NCBI GenBank assembly: GCA_036513415.1 | Contig: DATBZA010000107.1 | Coordinates: 1 to 64,000, forward strand | DNA length: 64,000 nt | Direction: 5' to 3' | DNA from: 40CM-4-68-19 sp036513415 | Lineage (GTDB): Bacteria > Myxococcota > Myxococcia > Myxococcales > 40CM-4-68-19 | Shown: one piece after another, positions 1 to 8,786 of the stretch | Numbering within the stretch: position 1 is the first letter of the stretch | Layout: each line of letters begins with the position of its first letter | Translations under genes and position numbers: made by a program | The notes under the pieces: generated by a model | Told to the model about the DNA's origin: nothing | Database searches by the model: none | The model's input: only the letters and a program-made list of their open reading frames with translations

Positions 1-2851
1 GGGCCAGCCCCAGGGCCGCCGCGGACGCGGGCGCGATCCACATGGACAGGTACGCGCCCGCAAAGTGCGTGCGCGCGCTGCGTTGTGCGTCGGCCGCGGT
101 GCGCCACTCGAGCAGCCTGCGATGGGTGAACAGAAGTCGCCCGGCCGTACGCAGGATCGCGCCGACGCTGACGAATGCCTCGTAGGGCAGGCACGCCAGC
201 GCGAAGGCCTCGCGCACCAGCTGCCGCGCCAGGGTTCCCGCAATCTCGCGGGCGTGGCGGGAGCGCGGCAGCTCGGTGGGTCGACGCGCCAACTCGGCGG
301 CGGCGGCGATGAGGCCGGGCAGCACGAGGATCGCCGCCACCACCGCCGACGAGAACCACACCATGCCGGGAACGACCCAGCCGCCAACGAGCAGCGCGAA
401 CAGGGCGATCGGCACCAGGCTGCGGCGCAGGTTGTCGAAGATCTTCCACTGCGACAGCCAGGACATCGGATTCTTGATGGGGCGTCCGTCGCCGCCGGGG
501 ACGCGCCGGCAGAGCCACGCCGCAATCTGCCAGTCGCCGCGCATCCAGCGGCTGCGGCGGTTCACGTCGGCGGCGTACGACGAGGGGTAGTCCTCGAACA
601 GCAGCACGTCGCTCACCAGGCCGGCGCGGGCGACCGCGCCCTCGAGCAGATCGTGGCTGAGCACGCGGTTCTCGGGCAGCCGCCCGGCGGTGGCCTGGCG
701 GAACGCATCGACGTCGTAGATGCCCTTGCCCACGAACGAACCTTCTTCGAAGACGTCCTGGTAGACGTCGGAGACCGCGCGCGTGTAGGGATCGATGCCG
801 GGCTCGCTGGCGTGGAGGCTCGCGAAGCGCGAGCTGCGCGCGCTCGCCATGGTGACGGCGACGTGTGGCTGCAGGATCGCGTAGCCCTCGCTGACGCGGC
901 CGAGCCCAACGTCGAAGCGCGGACGGTTGAGCGGGTGCGCCATGGTGGCGGCGAGCTCGCGCGCCGAGCCGCGCGGCAGCTGGGTGTCGCTGTCGAGCGC
1001 GATGACGTACTTCACGCGCTGCAGGTACTCCGTGTCGCCGACGATGGTGTCGAAGCGCGAAGGGTCCCCGCGCAGCGCGGCGTTCAGCTCCTCCAGCTTG
1101 CCGCGCTTGCGCTCCCAGCCCATCCACACGCCCTCGCCCCCGTTCCAGCGTCGCGGCCGATGGAACAGGTAGAACGGCGGGGCGCGGCCGGGCGCAGCGT
1201 GGCGCGCGTTGAGCGCGTCGATGCCGTCGCGCGCGCGCCGGAGCAGCGCCTCGTCGCCCTCCAGCTTCTCCTGCCTGGCATCGCGAAAGTCGGTCACCAG
1301 CGCGAATGCCAGCTGCGGGTCCGGGTTGGCCAGGTGGCGCACCTCGAGAGACTCGAGCAGGCCGTCGATCTCCGCGGTGTCGGTGAGCAGGGTCGGCACC
1401 GCGACCAGCGTGCGCTGTTCGGGCGGGATGCCCTTCGAGAAGTCCAGCCGCGGCAGAAGGCGCGGTTGCACCAGCAGCGTCGCCGCCCAGTGCACGATCG
1501 CGATCGCCAGCTGGCTGCTCGCGATCACGACCAGCACCAGAAGCGTCGTCAGCATCCACGGCGGCAGTCCATCGGTCGGCGCGACGAACGCCAAGAGCGT
1601 GCTGGCCCCGGCTGTGAGGAGCGCGATGGCGCCGCCGTAGACGATGAAGCGCAGCCGCCGCAGCAGATGCCGCGCGGCCAGGAGCGGACCGCGCCGCATG
1701 CCCACCACGCGCTCGAGGCGGGTGCGGCCCTCGCCGACGAGGAAGTAGCCCACGTGCGCGCTGCGGCCTCCGCCCGCGCTGCTGGCGAGCCCAACAGCCG
1801 CCTGCGCGATCTCCTCCTCGGTCAGGCGGCTGCGCTTGGCGATGGCCTCGACGACGTGCCGGTAGCGGTCGCGCGTCGTGAAGTCCATCGCCGCGTACAC
1901 GCCCGCGGGATCCCGGCTGAGCGTGCGCTCGACCACGCTCATCGCCTCGACGAAATCGCGCCAGTCGGTGGCGCCGAGGAAGCGCAGGCTGCCGATGCTG
2001 TTGCCGATGGCGACCTGGTCGGCCGCCTGGCTCTGGCTGACCAGCTGGAACATTTGCTCGAGGGTCTGGCCGCGGTCGGCCAGGCGCTGCTCGAGCCATG
2101 GGATCGGGAACAGCAGCGCGGATCCCTGCCCTTGCAGGCGCGTCGCGAACTCGGTCACGAATGCGCTGGTGAGCGGCGGGTTCTCCTTCACCATGTCGGC
2201 AAGGACGAGCACGACTTTGGCCGGCTCGTCGACCGCGGTCTCGAGCATGCGCTCGACCCAGTAGCCGGCGCGCTCGCGATCGGTCCGCCCGGCGGTCACG
2301 CTAGCCACGACCCGGCGCAGGTTCTCGAGCAGCGCCAGGCGCAGCATGATGGGGATGGCCCAGAGCTCGCCCAGGCGCAGCGGGCGCACCGCCTGATAGG
2401 CCGCGACGAACGTGCGCAGGCTCTCGCTGTCGACGCGTCCGTGCGAGTGCGAGATGAGCTCGAGCGCGATGTCGTAGACCCGTGGCATGCCGGCGGTCGG
2501 GCCGTTGGCCAGCCGGGGCAGCTCGCGGCTATAGCCACGTGGCAGGTGGCGCCGCGCGGTGCGCACCTGCTCCTCGATGAGGTAGTAGTTGTCGATGAAC
2601 CATTCGGCCGCAGGCGTGATGCGCCGGCCGCGCGTCACCGCCTCGGTCACGAGCGCGTAGGCCTTGCGCAGCGAAATCTCGTTGTCGGCCAACCGGCGCA
2701 GGAGCGGGTCAGGGCCGCGACCTGGGCCGATCTCGCGCAAGCCCGCCAGCTGGCGCGCGTGCTGCTCGAGTTGGCTCACGCTGAAGAGCTCCGCCCGCAT
2801 CGGCTGCTCGTCTGCGCGCGCGCCCGCGCCGCTCGGTTTGCCTAGGATCAT
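1..2851 (-). CDS. ndvB: Cyclic beta-1,2-glucan synthase, N-terminal ~950 residues (runs off window)
   Basis: The reading frame starts at ATG 2851 and stays open to the window edge, giving about 950 of the roughly 2,800 residues usual for NdvB/ChvB. This inner-membrane enzyme initiates, elongates and cyclises periplasmic beta-1,2-glucans from UDP-glucose. Visible signatures are an N-terminal region with the motif EEQVRTARRHLPRGYSREL (about residue 90), a GT84 glycosyltransferase domain with VKYVIALDSDTQLPRGSA (about residue 615) and a QxxRW-like NRRSRWMRGDWQ (about residue 765), followed by hydrophobic segments. The C-terminal phosphorylase-like GH94 part would lie outside the window. The long plus-strand frame covering the same bases is a codon-bias shadow. 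Only a weak ribosome site (AGGTCG) precedes the start. Family assignment is confident; glucan size and role are not inferable. Confidence 0.9.
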   Translation of the reverse strand, partial: MILGKPSGAGARADEQPMRAELFSVSQLEQHARQLAGLREIGPGRGPDPLLRRLADNEISLRKAYALVTEAVTRGRRITPAAEWFIDNYYLIEEQVRTARRHLPRGYSRELPRLANGPTAGMPRVYDIALELISHSHGRVDSESLRTFVAAYQAVRPLRLGELWAIPIMLRLALLENLRRVVASVTAGRTDRERAGYWVERMLETAVDEPAKVVLVLADMVKENPPLTSAFVTEFATRLQGQGSALLFPIPWLEQRLADRGQTLEQMFQLVSQSQAADQVAIGNSIGSLRFLGATDWRDFVEAMSVVERTLSRDPAGVYAAMDFTTRDRYRHVVEAIAKRSRLTEEEIAQAAVGLASSAGGGRSAHVGYFLVGEGRTRLERVVGMRRGPLLAARHLLRRLRFIVYGGAIALLTAGASTLLAFVAPTDGLPPWMLTTLLVLVVIASSQLAIAIVHWAATLLVQPRLLPRLDFSKGIPPEQRTLVAVPTLLTDTAEIDGLLESLEVRHLANPDPQLAFALVTDFRDARQEKLEGDEALLRRARDGIDALNARHAAPGRAPPFYLFHRPRRWNGGEGVWMGWERKRGKLEELNAALRGDPSRFDTIVGDTEYLQRVKYVIALDSDTQLPRGSARELAATMAHPLNRPRFDVGLGRVSEGYAILQPHVAVTMASARSSRFASLHASEPGIDPYTRAVSDVYQDVFEEGSFVGKGIYDVDAFRQATAGRLPENRVLSHDLLEGAVARAGLVSDVLLFEDYPSSYAADVNRRSRWMRGDWQIAAWLCRRVPGGDGRPIKNPMSWLSQWKIFDNLRRSLVPIALFALLVGGWVVPGMVWFSSAVVAAILVLPGLIAAAAELARRPTELPRSRHAREIAGTLARQLVREAFALACLPYEAFVSVGAILRTAGRLLFTHRRLLEWRTAADAQRSARTHFAGAYLSMWIAPASAAALGLA

Positions 2852-3178
2852 GGTCGACCTGCGACGGCGGGAGGTGAGGGCCGGAAAGCAACAGTCTACT
2901 GATTAGAACCGCATCGCAGCGCACCCGATCTCGGGACAGAACTTCGCTGGGCCATCCTGCACGGAGATTGCCCCCTGGCGGGTGGTGCGTAGCACAGCCG
3001 CGTTGGGGTCCGCCACGATACGCGCTACATCTGAGTGCACATCTTCGTCACGGCCTTGCCAGGGCTACGAAATTGTCCTCGACACGGGCCGATGCTGGAC
3101 ACTGCTGCGCGGCGTGCTGAAGATTCGCTACGCTTGGCCAGCAGCCAGGCGCCCCCCCCGGGATCCCGGAGGCCCATG
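2852..3178. other. Intergenic region between divergent glucan synthase and transglutaminase genes
   Basis: No gene of convincing length or codon bias is visible in these 327 bases. They must hold the promoters of the two divergent neighbours. A good ribosome site (CGGAGG, 3167-3172) sits at the right edge. No sigma-54 GG-N10-GC match with a TTGC element, no tRNA and no clear hairpin was found. Confidence 0.6.
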
Positions 3179-3991
3179 ATGCAAATTCGCGTCGGCTTCG
3201 AAATGATCTACGACTGCCCGCAGCCAACCCCGATGATATTCAACCTCAACGTCCACTTCACACGCGTGGCCGATCTCGTCGGCCGTGATGACCTGGTGTT
3301 CGACCCGCCGGTCCCGATGGCGGTCTATCGTGACAGCTTTGGCAACTGGTGCACCCGCATCGTCGCGCCAAAGGGTCGCACGCGCGTCTCCGCCGACGCC
3401 CTCGTGAACGATACCGGAGCCGCCGACGTGATCGTTCCTCAGGCGCAACAGATTCCTGTGCAGGATCTGCCCGAGGAAACGCTGCTCTTCCTGCTCGGAA
3501 GCCGGTACTGCGAAACCGATCGGCTTTCCGAGACGGCCTGGAATCTCTTCGGGCAGGCGCCAACGGGATGGGGCCGGGTTCAGGCTATCTGCGACTATGT
3601 CCATCGACACATCACCTTCGGCTACGAGCACGCGCGCATGACACGGACAGCACTGGAAGCCTTTCACGACCGGACCGGCGTCTGCCGCGACTATGCACAC
3701 CTGGCCGTTGCCTTCTGCCGGTGCATGAACATCCCTGCGCGCTACTGCACCGGCTACCTGGGCGACATCGGGCTGCCGCCGCCATACGCCCCGATGGACT
3801 TCGCTGCCTGGTTCGAGGCCTTCCTCGGCGGGCATTGGCACGTTTTCGACCCGCGCAACAATACTCCGCGCATCGGCCGAGTGTTGATCGCGCGCGGCCG
3901 CGACGCTTCCGATGTCGCGATCAGCAGCACGTTCGGCCCCAACACGTTGACGAGCTTCAGGGTATGGACCGAGGAGGTGCGCGCCGGTTGA
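3179..3991 (+). CDS. Transglutaminase-like cysteine protease-fold protein
   Basis: The 270-residue product has an N-terminal beta-rich bacterial transglutaminase-like region (MQIRVGFEMIYDCPQPTPMI at the start) and a transglutaminase core. The core shows the expected catalytic Cys in TGVCRDYAHLAVAFCR (about residue 165), His in GGHWHVFDPR (about residue 222) and the following Asp. Members are thought to be cysteine peptidases or amidases, often acting on peptides; the substrate here is unknown. No signal peptide is seen, so a cytoplasmic location is likely. The start at ATG 3179 is preferred over ATG 3176 and over a much earlier ATG because CGGAGG lies 6 bases upstream and family members begin with the same MxIRVGFE motif. 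It stands alone, 118 bases before the next gene. Confidence 0.85.
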   Translation: MQIRVGFEMIYDCPQPTPMIFNLNVHFTRVADLVGRDDLVFDPPVPMAVYRDSFGNWCTRIVAPKGRTRVSADALVNDTGAADVIVPQAQQIPVQDLPEETLLFLLGSRYCETDRLSETAWNLFGQAPTGWGRVQAICDYVHRHITFGYEHARMTRTALEAFHDRTGVCRDYAHLAVAFCRCMNIPARYCTGYLGDIGLPPPYAPMDFAAWFEAFLGGHWHVFDPRNNTPRIGRVLIARGRDASDVAISSTFGPNTLTSFRVWTEEVRAG

Positions 3992-4109
3992 GTCATGCCT
4001 GGTCGTTCGCCGAGTTCACAGGTGCCGCGTGCGCGGCGTCCCGGCGAGAAGAAATCCTGCAACGCGAGGCGCTCTGGAGCATCGACAACCTCACCAGGAG
4101 GTAGCACTG

Positions 4110-5093
4110 ATGGAACGTCGCAAGCTCGGAGGAAGGCTGGAGGTCTCGGCGCTCGGACTCGGGTGCATGGGGATGAGCGAGTTCTACGGAAAGACGGACG
4201 ACGCGGAGTCGATCGCCACCATTCACCGGGCGATCGAGCTGGGCATCGACTTTCTCGACACGGCGGACATGTATGGGCCGTGGAAGAACGAGGAGCTGGT
4301 CGGGCGCGCCATCAAGGGCAAGCGCGACAAGGTGGTGCTGGCGACCAAGTTCGGCAACGTTCGCGGCGCGCAGGGCGAATTCCTCGGCGTCAGCGGCAAG
4401 CCGGACTACGTGCGCAAGGCGTGCGACGCTTCGCTGAAGCGGCTGGGCGTCGATCACATCGACCTCTACTACCAGCACCGCGTCGACCCCGAGGTGCCCA
4501 TCGAGGAGACGGTCGGGGCGATGGGCGAGCTGGTGAAGGCCGGCAAGGTGCGCTTCCTCGGCATGTCGGAAGCGGCGCCCGGGACGGTCCGGCGGGCGCA
4601 CAAGGTGCATCCCATCACGGCGCTGCAGACCGAGTATTCGCTCTGGAGCCGCGATGTGGAGACGGAGATCCTGCCCACCGTGCGCGAGCTGGGGATCGGG
4701 TTCGTGGCTTACTCGCCGCTCGGGCGAGGCTTCCTGAGCGGCCGCTTCAAGACGCCGGCCGACATTCCCGACGACGACTACCGCAAGCATCACCCGCGCT
4801 TCCAGGGCGAGAACTTCAAGCGGAACCTCGAGCTGGTGGCGCGCGTCGAGGAGCTGGCCCGCAAGAAGAAGTGCACGTCCTCGCAGCTCGCGCTGGCGTG
4901 GGTGCTGGCGCAGGGGAAGGACATCGTGCCCATCCCGGGGACCAAGCAGCGCAAGTACCTCGAAGAGAACGTCGGCGCCCTTTCGCTGAAGCTGACCCCC
5001 GAGGACCTGCGCCGGCTCGAAGAAGCGGCTCCGCGCGGCGCGGCGGCCGGCGATCGCTACTCGCCGCAGAGCATGCGCGCCGTCAACCGCTGA
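4110..5093 (+). CDS. Aldo/keto reductase (AKR13/YakC-type)
   Basis: The 327-residue product is a full-length NADPH-dependent aldo/keto reductase of the TIM-barrel superfamily. It shows the N-terminal LGLGCMGMSEFYG segment, the catalytic Asp/Tyr region FLDTADMYGP (about residue 53), the catalytic Lys in VLATKFGN, the His of DLYYQHRVDP, and the cofactor-binding VPIPGTKQRKYLEENVGAL near the C-terminus. It would reduce aldehydes or ketones, possibly reactive carbonyls, in the cytoplasm. The start is supported by AGGAGG at 4096-4101, 8 bases upstream. It is monocistronic; a gene remnant on the other strand follows. The family is certain, the substrate is not. Confidence 0.9.
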   Translation: MERRKLGGRLEVSALGLGCMGMSEFYGKTDDAESIATIHRAIELGIDFLDTADMYGPWKNEELVGRAIKGKRDKVVLATKFGNVRGAQGEFLGVSGKPDYVRKACDASLKRLGVDHIDLYYQHRVDPEVPIEETVGAMGELVKAGKVRFLGMSEAAPGTVRRAHKVHPITALQTEYSLWSRDVETEILPTVRELGIGFVAYSPLGRGFLSGRFKTPADIPDDDYRKHHPRFQGENFKRNLELVARVEELARKKKCTSSQLALAWVLAQGKDIVPIPGTKQRKYLEENVGALSLKLTPEDLRRLEEAAPRGAAAGDRYSPQSMRAVNR

Positions 5094-5173
5094 CGCGTAG
5101 CGCCGAGACCTTCAACGAGGAGGAGCGGGTCGATGGTCTCGTCGGCAGCAAGCGCAGCTCGGAGTGCCTGAAG

Positions 5174-5413
5174 CTACGCGACGGTCGAATCGATGATGCG
5201 GCCGCCTGCAAGGGCGGCCGTGTCGCTTTTCGCCAGCACCACCGAGGTCTCGATCTGCCGCTGTTCGAGGGGCATGTAAGGATCGTGCCAGCAGTCGGCG
5301 GGGATGACGCCCTTGTAGGCCTGCGCCGCGTCATTGACGATGGAAAAGAGCGCCGGCAGGTCTGCCACCCCGCAGGGTCGAATCGTCGTCGCGCTCACAT
5401 CAGCCGATATCAC
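5174..5413 (-). pseudogene. Truncated GNAT-family N-acetyltransferase remnant
   Basis: The 79-residue frame starts at GTG 5413 and matches only the first part of a GNAT acetyltransferase. TIRPCGVADLPALFSIVNDA and AQAYKGVIPADCWHDPYMPL are the typical N-terminal beta1-alpha1-alpha2 segments. The acetyl-CoA-binding R/Q-x-x-G-x-G/A loop and the second half of the fold are missing; the frame ends in an unrelated-looking tail (IIDSTVA). No continuation was found in the other minus-strand frames down to the end of the aldo/keto reductase, so the 3' half seems deleted rather than frameshifted. It could still be expressed, but an acetyltransferase lacking the CoA loop should be inactive. Confidence 0.6.
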
Positions 5414-5500
5414 TGTCCTGGCCCCTCCGAGTTGGGGTCAAGAACGTTTGTAGCGTAGTGTGACCTGTCGATGGGCCGTTGAGCGAACCGAAGGCTGAAT

Positions 5501-6859
5501 GTGCCGGACTCGAGTACAACCCCGACCGCCGCTCCGGCAGGCTCGGGAGCCGCCCCGGCCCGGCGCGGACCTGGCTCCGAGAGCGAAGTACCCACCGATT
5601 CCGGCCCGAGTCTTGCGAGTCCTTGGGACGTGTCGTCTCGGATTGTCGGGCCGCTGCCGTTCCCGTTCGTGTTTGCCAGTCTCGCCTTCGTGGCTGTCAG
5701 CGTGTTCGGGTTGATGCAGGCGCAGTACCCGGGCTGGCGCGTCGGGGTGGTCGGTTTGCTGTTCGCGGGATTGATTGTGCAAAACATCCTGCCGGTGCGC
5801 GTTCGCGACCTCGCCCCGAGGGCCTGGCTGAGCATGGCCGCGGCGCTCATCGCTGCCGCAGTCACCGGCGGATTTCGAAGTCCCTTCCTGATTACGGTGA
5901 TGGGCCCGATCATCCTCCTTCTCGCGATCCTCGGCTGGCGCGGGGTATCGATCGCCGCCATCGCTCTGGTCTCCGTGGCTACGCTGGCGATGGCGCTGAT
6001 GCCTCGGCACTGGCTGGGCCCTGAGGTCAGCGAGCCTGCAAACACGGCATTGGCGGCATTGACCTTGATCGCGGTGGTGACCATCGCGACGACCCACGGT
6101 CGCACCATGACCCGTGCGCTCGACGCCAGCCGCGAGGAGATCGTTCGCGCCCGCGAGTCGTTGGTGCGCGACGCGTTCGCGCGCGCTCGTGAGATGGAGC
6201 AGCTGAGCGCGCAGCTCTCGCACGAGCTGAAGAACCCGCTCGGCGCCATCAAGACGTTGGTGCAGCTCTCGGCGCGCGACGCGACCGACGCGAAATCGCG
6301 CGAGCGGCTGCAGATCGCCGAGACGCAGATCGAGCGGATGAACGCCATCCTCAAGGAGTACCTCTCGTTCGCGCGTCCGTTCGGGAAGCTCCAGCGCGAG
6401 CGGGTCGATGTCGGCGCGCTGGTCGAGGAACTGCTCCAGCTTCTCGCCCCGGATGCGGCGAGATCCGGCGTGGCGCTGCGGCGTCGCGGCGAGGCCCTCG
6501 TCGACGGGGACCCGCGGCGATTGAAAGAGGCCCTGATCAATTTGGTGGCGAACGCAGTGGAGGCGACGCCGCGCGGCGGTACCGTGGAGATCGAAATCGG
6601 GTGCCGCGACAACGCCGTGGAGGTCGCGGTGCGTGACTCTGGCTTTGGCATCCCGCCCGACGTTCTGGAGAAGATCGGCACGCCATTCTTCACCACACGC
6701 GAGCATGGCACGGGGCTCGGGGTCGCCCTCGCGCGCGCGGCGTTCGTGCAGCACGGAGGAGCGCTACAGTACACCAGCGCCGTGGGCCGAGGCACCACGG
6801 CGCTCGGAATCCTGCCGCTTGCGGAGAGAGACGATGGCGCGCCTGCTGCTGGTGGATGA
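5501..6859 (+). CDS. Membrane sensor histidine kinase, first of two paralogous pairs
   Basis: The 452-residue product has a Pro/Ser-rich N-tail, five or six membrane segments (about residues 50-195) and no large periplasmic domain. A DHp helix follows with the phospho-acceptor His in LSHELKNPLGAIKTLVQL (about residue 240), then a HATPase domain with N box (LINLVANAVEATP), G1 (DSGFGIPPDV), F box (GTPFFTTREHGTG) and G2. It should autophosphorylate and pass phosphate to the sigma-54 regulator whose gene overlaps its 3' end by 26 bases. The start is GTG 5501; an ATG at 5499 is out of frame and the ribosome site is weak, so the start is uncertain. A close paralogue pair lies at 31.1-33.8 kb. Confidence 0.85.
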   Translation: MPDSSTTPTAAPAGSGAAPARRGPGSESEVPTDSGPSLASPWDVSSRIVGPLPFPFVFASLAFVAVSVFGLMQAQYPGWRVGVVGLLFAGLIVQNILPVRVRDLAPRAWLSMAAALIAAAVTGGFRSPFLITVMGPIILLLAILGWRGVSIAAIALVSVATLAMALMPRHWLGPEVSEPANTALAALTLIAVVTIATTHGRTMTRALDASREEIVRARESLVRDAFARAREMEQLSAQLSHELKNPLGAIKTLVQLSARDATDAKSRERLQIAETQIERMNAILKEYLSFARPFGKLQRERVDVGALVEELLQLLAPDAARSGVALRRRGEALVDGDPRRLKEALINLVANAVEATPRGGTVEIEIGCRDNAVEVAVRDSGFGIPPDVLEKIGTPFFTTREHGTGLGVALARAAFVQHGGALQYTSAVGRGTTALGILPLAERDDGAPAAGG

Positions 6860-8171
6860 CGACCCGGCAATGCTCTTCGCGCTGAAGGAGCTGGCCGAGT
6901 CGAACAGGCACGAGGCGGTGCTTGCGCCATCGGGTGCGGAAGCCCTGGCTCTCCTCGACGGGGTCGACGCGGTCGTGACCGACTACGCGATGCCCGCGAT
7001 GGACGGCGTGCAATTGCTCAAATCGATCCGGGATCGCGACGAGTCGCTGCCCGTCATCTTGCTGACGGCGCACGGGTCCGAGCGGATCGCGGTCCGGGCG
7101 ATGAAGGCAGGCGCCTACGAGTACGTCACCAAGCCGTTCGACATCGAGGAGATGGGCCTGGTCCTCGAGCGCGCGCTGGAGGCACACGCGCTCCGCGTGC
7201 AGAATCGGCGCCTGTCGGCGGAGAAGGCGCTCGGCAAGAGCATCATCGCCGACTCGGCGCCGATGCGGCGGCTGCTCGATGCGGTTTCGCGCGTCGCGCC
7301 GCGCGACATCACGGTGCTGATCGGCGGCCCGACAGGGACCGGAAAAGAGCTGATCGCGGCGCTGGTGCACGCCCAGAGCCGGCGCGCCTCGGGGCCCTTG
7401 GTGCGCTTCAACTGCGCAGCGATCCCCGGCGAGCTGGCCGAGGCGGAGCTGTTCGGCCACGCGCGCGGGGCCTTTACCGGCGCGACCCAGGCGCGCCCCG
7501 GGTTCTTCGGCGAGGCGCACGGCGGGACGCTGGTGCTCGACGAGGTGGGCGAGCTGTCGCTCCCCGTGCAGGCCAAGCTGCTGCGCGCCCTGCAGGAGGG
7601 CGAGATCCAGCCGGTGGGCACGGGGCGTGTCGAAAAGGTGGACGTGCGCGTGGTCGCGATCACCAACCGCGACCTTGCGGCCGACGCGCGGGCGGGCCGC
7701 TTCCGCGAGGACCTGTATTACCGGCTCGCGGTCGTCGAGCTGGTGGTTCCGCTACTGGGGGAACGTCGGGAGGACATCCCGACGCTCGCGGCGGAGTTCG
7801 CGCGCCGATATGGGCATCGGTTCGGGATGGAAGGGGTGCGGCTGTCTCCCGAGCTCATCGACGCGCTCAGGCGCGCGGACTGGCCCGGCAATGTTCGCCA
7901 GCTGGAGAACGCGGTGGCCCGCATGGTCGCGATGAGCGGCGGCGGCGACATCCGCGCTGATGCGTTCGTGCCGGCGAACGCGCAGGGACCCGCGACCGAG
8001 GGGGCGTTGACCTGGAAAGAGCAGCTCGACGCGTTCGAGCGGGGCCTGATCGCGGAAGCGCTTTCCGCGGCGGACGGCAACCAGTCCGAGGCGGCACGCC
8101 GGCTCGGCATGAGCCGCAGCTCGCTGATCGACCGTCTCAAGAAGTTCGGCCTCAGTTCTTCGGCTGAGTAG
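6834..8171 (+). CDS. NtrC-type sigma-54-dependent response regulator
   Basis: The 445-residue product has a receiver domain (residues 1-115) with acidic residues in LLLVDDDPAM, phospho-Asp in VVTDYAMPAMDG (about 53), Thr in ILLTAHGSE and Lys in YVTKPFD. A sigma-54 AAA+ domain follows (about 135-365) with Walker A GGPTGTGKEL, the sigma-54 contact loop GAFTGA, Walker B GGTLVLDEVGEL and an arginine-finger region. A Fis-type helix-turn-helix closes the protein (GNQSEAARRLGMSRSSLIDR). It should activate sigma-54 RNA polymerase when phosphorylated by the overlapping upstream kinase. The ATG at 6834 lies inside the kinase gene, implying translational coupling. Its last 20 bases overlap the convergent yceI-like gene. 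Confidence 0.93.
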   Translation: MARLLLVDDDPAMLFALKELAESNRHEAVLAPSGAEALALLDGVDAVVTDYAMPAMDGVQLLKSIRDRDESLPVILLTAHGSERIAVRAMKAGAYEYVTKPFDIEEMGLVLERALEAHALRVQNRRLSAEKALGKSIIADSAPMRRLLDAVSRVAPRDITVLIGGPTGTGKELIAALVHAQSRRASGPLVRFNCAAIPGELAEAELFGHARGAFTGATQARPGFFGEAHGGTLVLDEVGELSLPVQAKLLRALQEGEIQPVGTGRVEKVDVRVVAITNRDLAADARAGRFREDLYYRLAVVELVVPLLGERREDIPTLAAEFARRYGHRFGMEGVRLSPELIDALRRADWPGNVRQLENAVARMVAMSGGGDIRADAFVPANAQGPATEGALTWKEQLDAFERGLIAEALSAADGNQSEAARRLGMSRSSLIDRLKKFGLSSSAE

Positions 8172-8685
8172 AGCCCCCGGCCAGCACGGCGTTCGCACCC
8201 ACCGGGAAGCGCGCGATCACGGCGATCTCGACATGCGGATCCACGCCCTTCAGGACGATGGAGTAGTCACGGAGATCGATCGCGAGTGACGCGACGGTGG
8301 CGGCGCCGCCCGCAGCGCGCTCGGCGTGGAGGCGCACCGTGACCGGCCGCGTGACACCGGCGAGCTCCAGGGTTCCGTCCAGACGCCCGTGCCTTGCGAT
8401 CCCCTCGATCTGCGCGAGGGGATGCCGGGCGGAACCGATCGCATTGCGAAGCGCGGAATCGAACTTCGCATCGCCCGAATCGAACGAATCGACGGGTACG
8501 CGCACCTGCATCCTCGCGCGGTGCTCGTCGAGCATGAGAAAATTCCATTCGAGGTCGTGCGACACCGCAGAGATTTGCCGGCCGCCCTTCTTCATGGCGT
8601 AGGTGATCAGGACCTCTTCCGGCTCGAGCGCGCCCGCGGCCTTCGCGGCGACCACAAGCAGCGCGGTCAGGAATCGTCGGGTCAT
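8152..8685 (-). CDS. YceI-family periplasmic lipocalin-like protein
   Basis: The 177-residue product starts with a signal peptide (MTRRFLTALLVVAAKAAGA) followed by a YceI beta-barrel domain. Typical segments are ISAVSHDLEWNFLMLDEH, VRVPVDSFDSGDAKFD and LAGVTRPVTVRLHAE. YceI proteins are secreted lipocalin-like carriers that bind isoprenoid or other amphiphilic ligands. ATG 8685 is chosen over an upstream TTG 8697 because the signal peptide begins there. It lies 101 bases after the last gene of the RND operon in the same direction and may be its tail. Its 3' end overlaps the convergent regulator gene by 20 bases. Confidence 0.85.
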   Translation of the reverse strand: MTRRFLTALLVVAAKAAGALEPEEVLITYAMKKGGRQISAVSHDLEWNFLMLDEHRARMQVRVPVDSFDSGDAKFDSALRNAIGSARHPLAQIEGIARHGRLDGTLELAGVTRPVTVRLHAERAAGGAATVASLAIDLRDYSIVLKGVDPHVEIAVIARFPVGANAVLAGGSTQPKN

Positions 8686-8786
8686 GCCCCGCTGCAAAGC
8701 AAGATCCGCGCCGCGCGAGACAAGTCATTTTCCGCTGCACGTCGTGCCCTACTGCGACAGCCCTGCCGGATCGGCATACAGCCCGT

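Noticed and set aside
65..2845. 926-residue plus-strand open frame
   Set aside because: Arg/Ala/Gln-rich shadow of the glucan synthase gene on the minus strand; no family features.
8693..8708. Minus-strand sigma-54-like site CGGATCTTGCTTTGCA before yceI
   Set aside because: GG-N10-GC and TTGCA are present, but the predicted start would lie at or after the ATG, so it cannot drive this gene.
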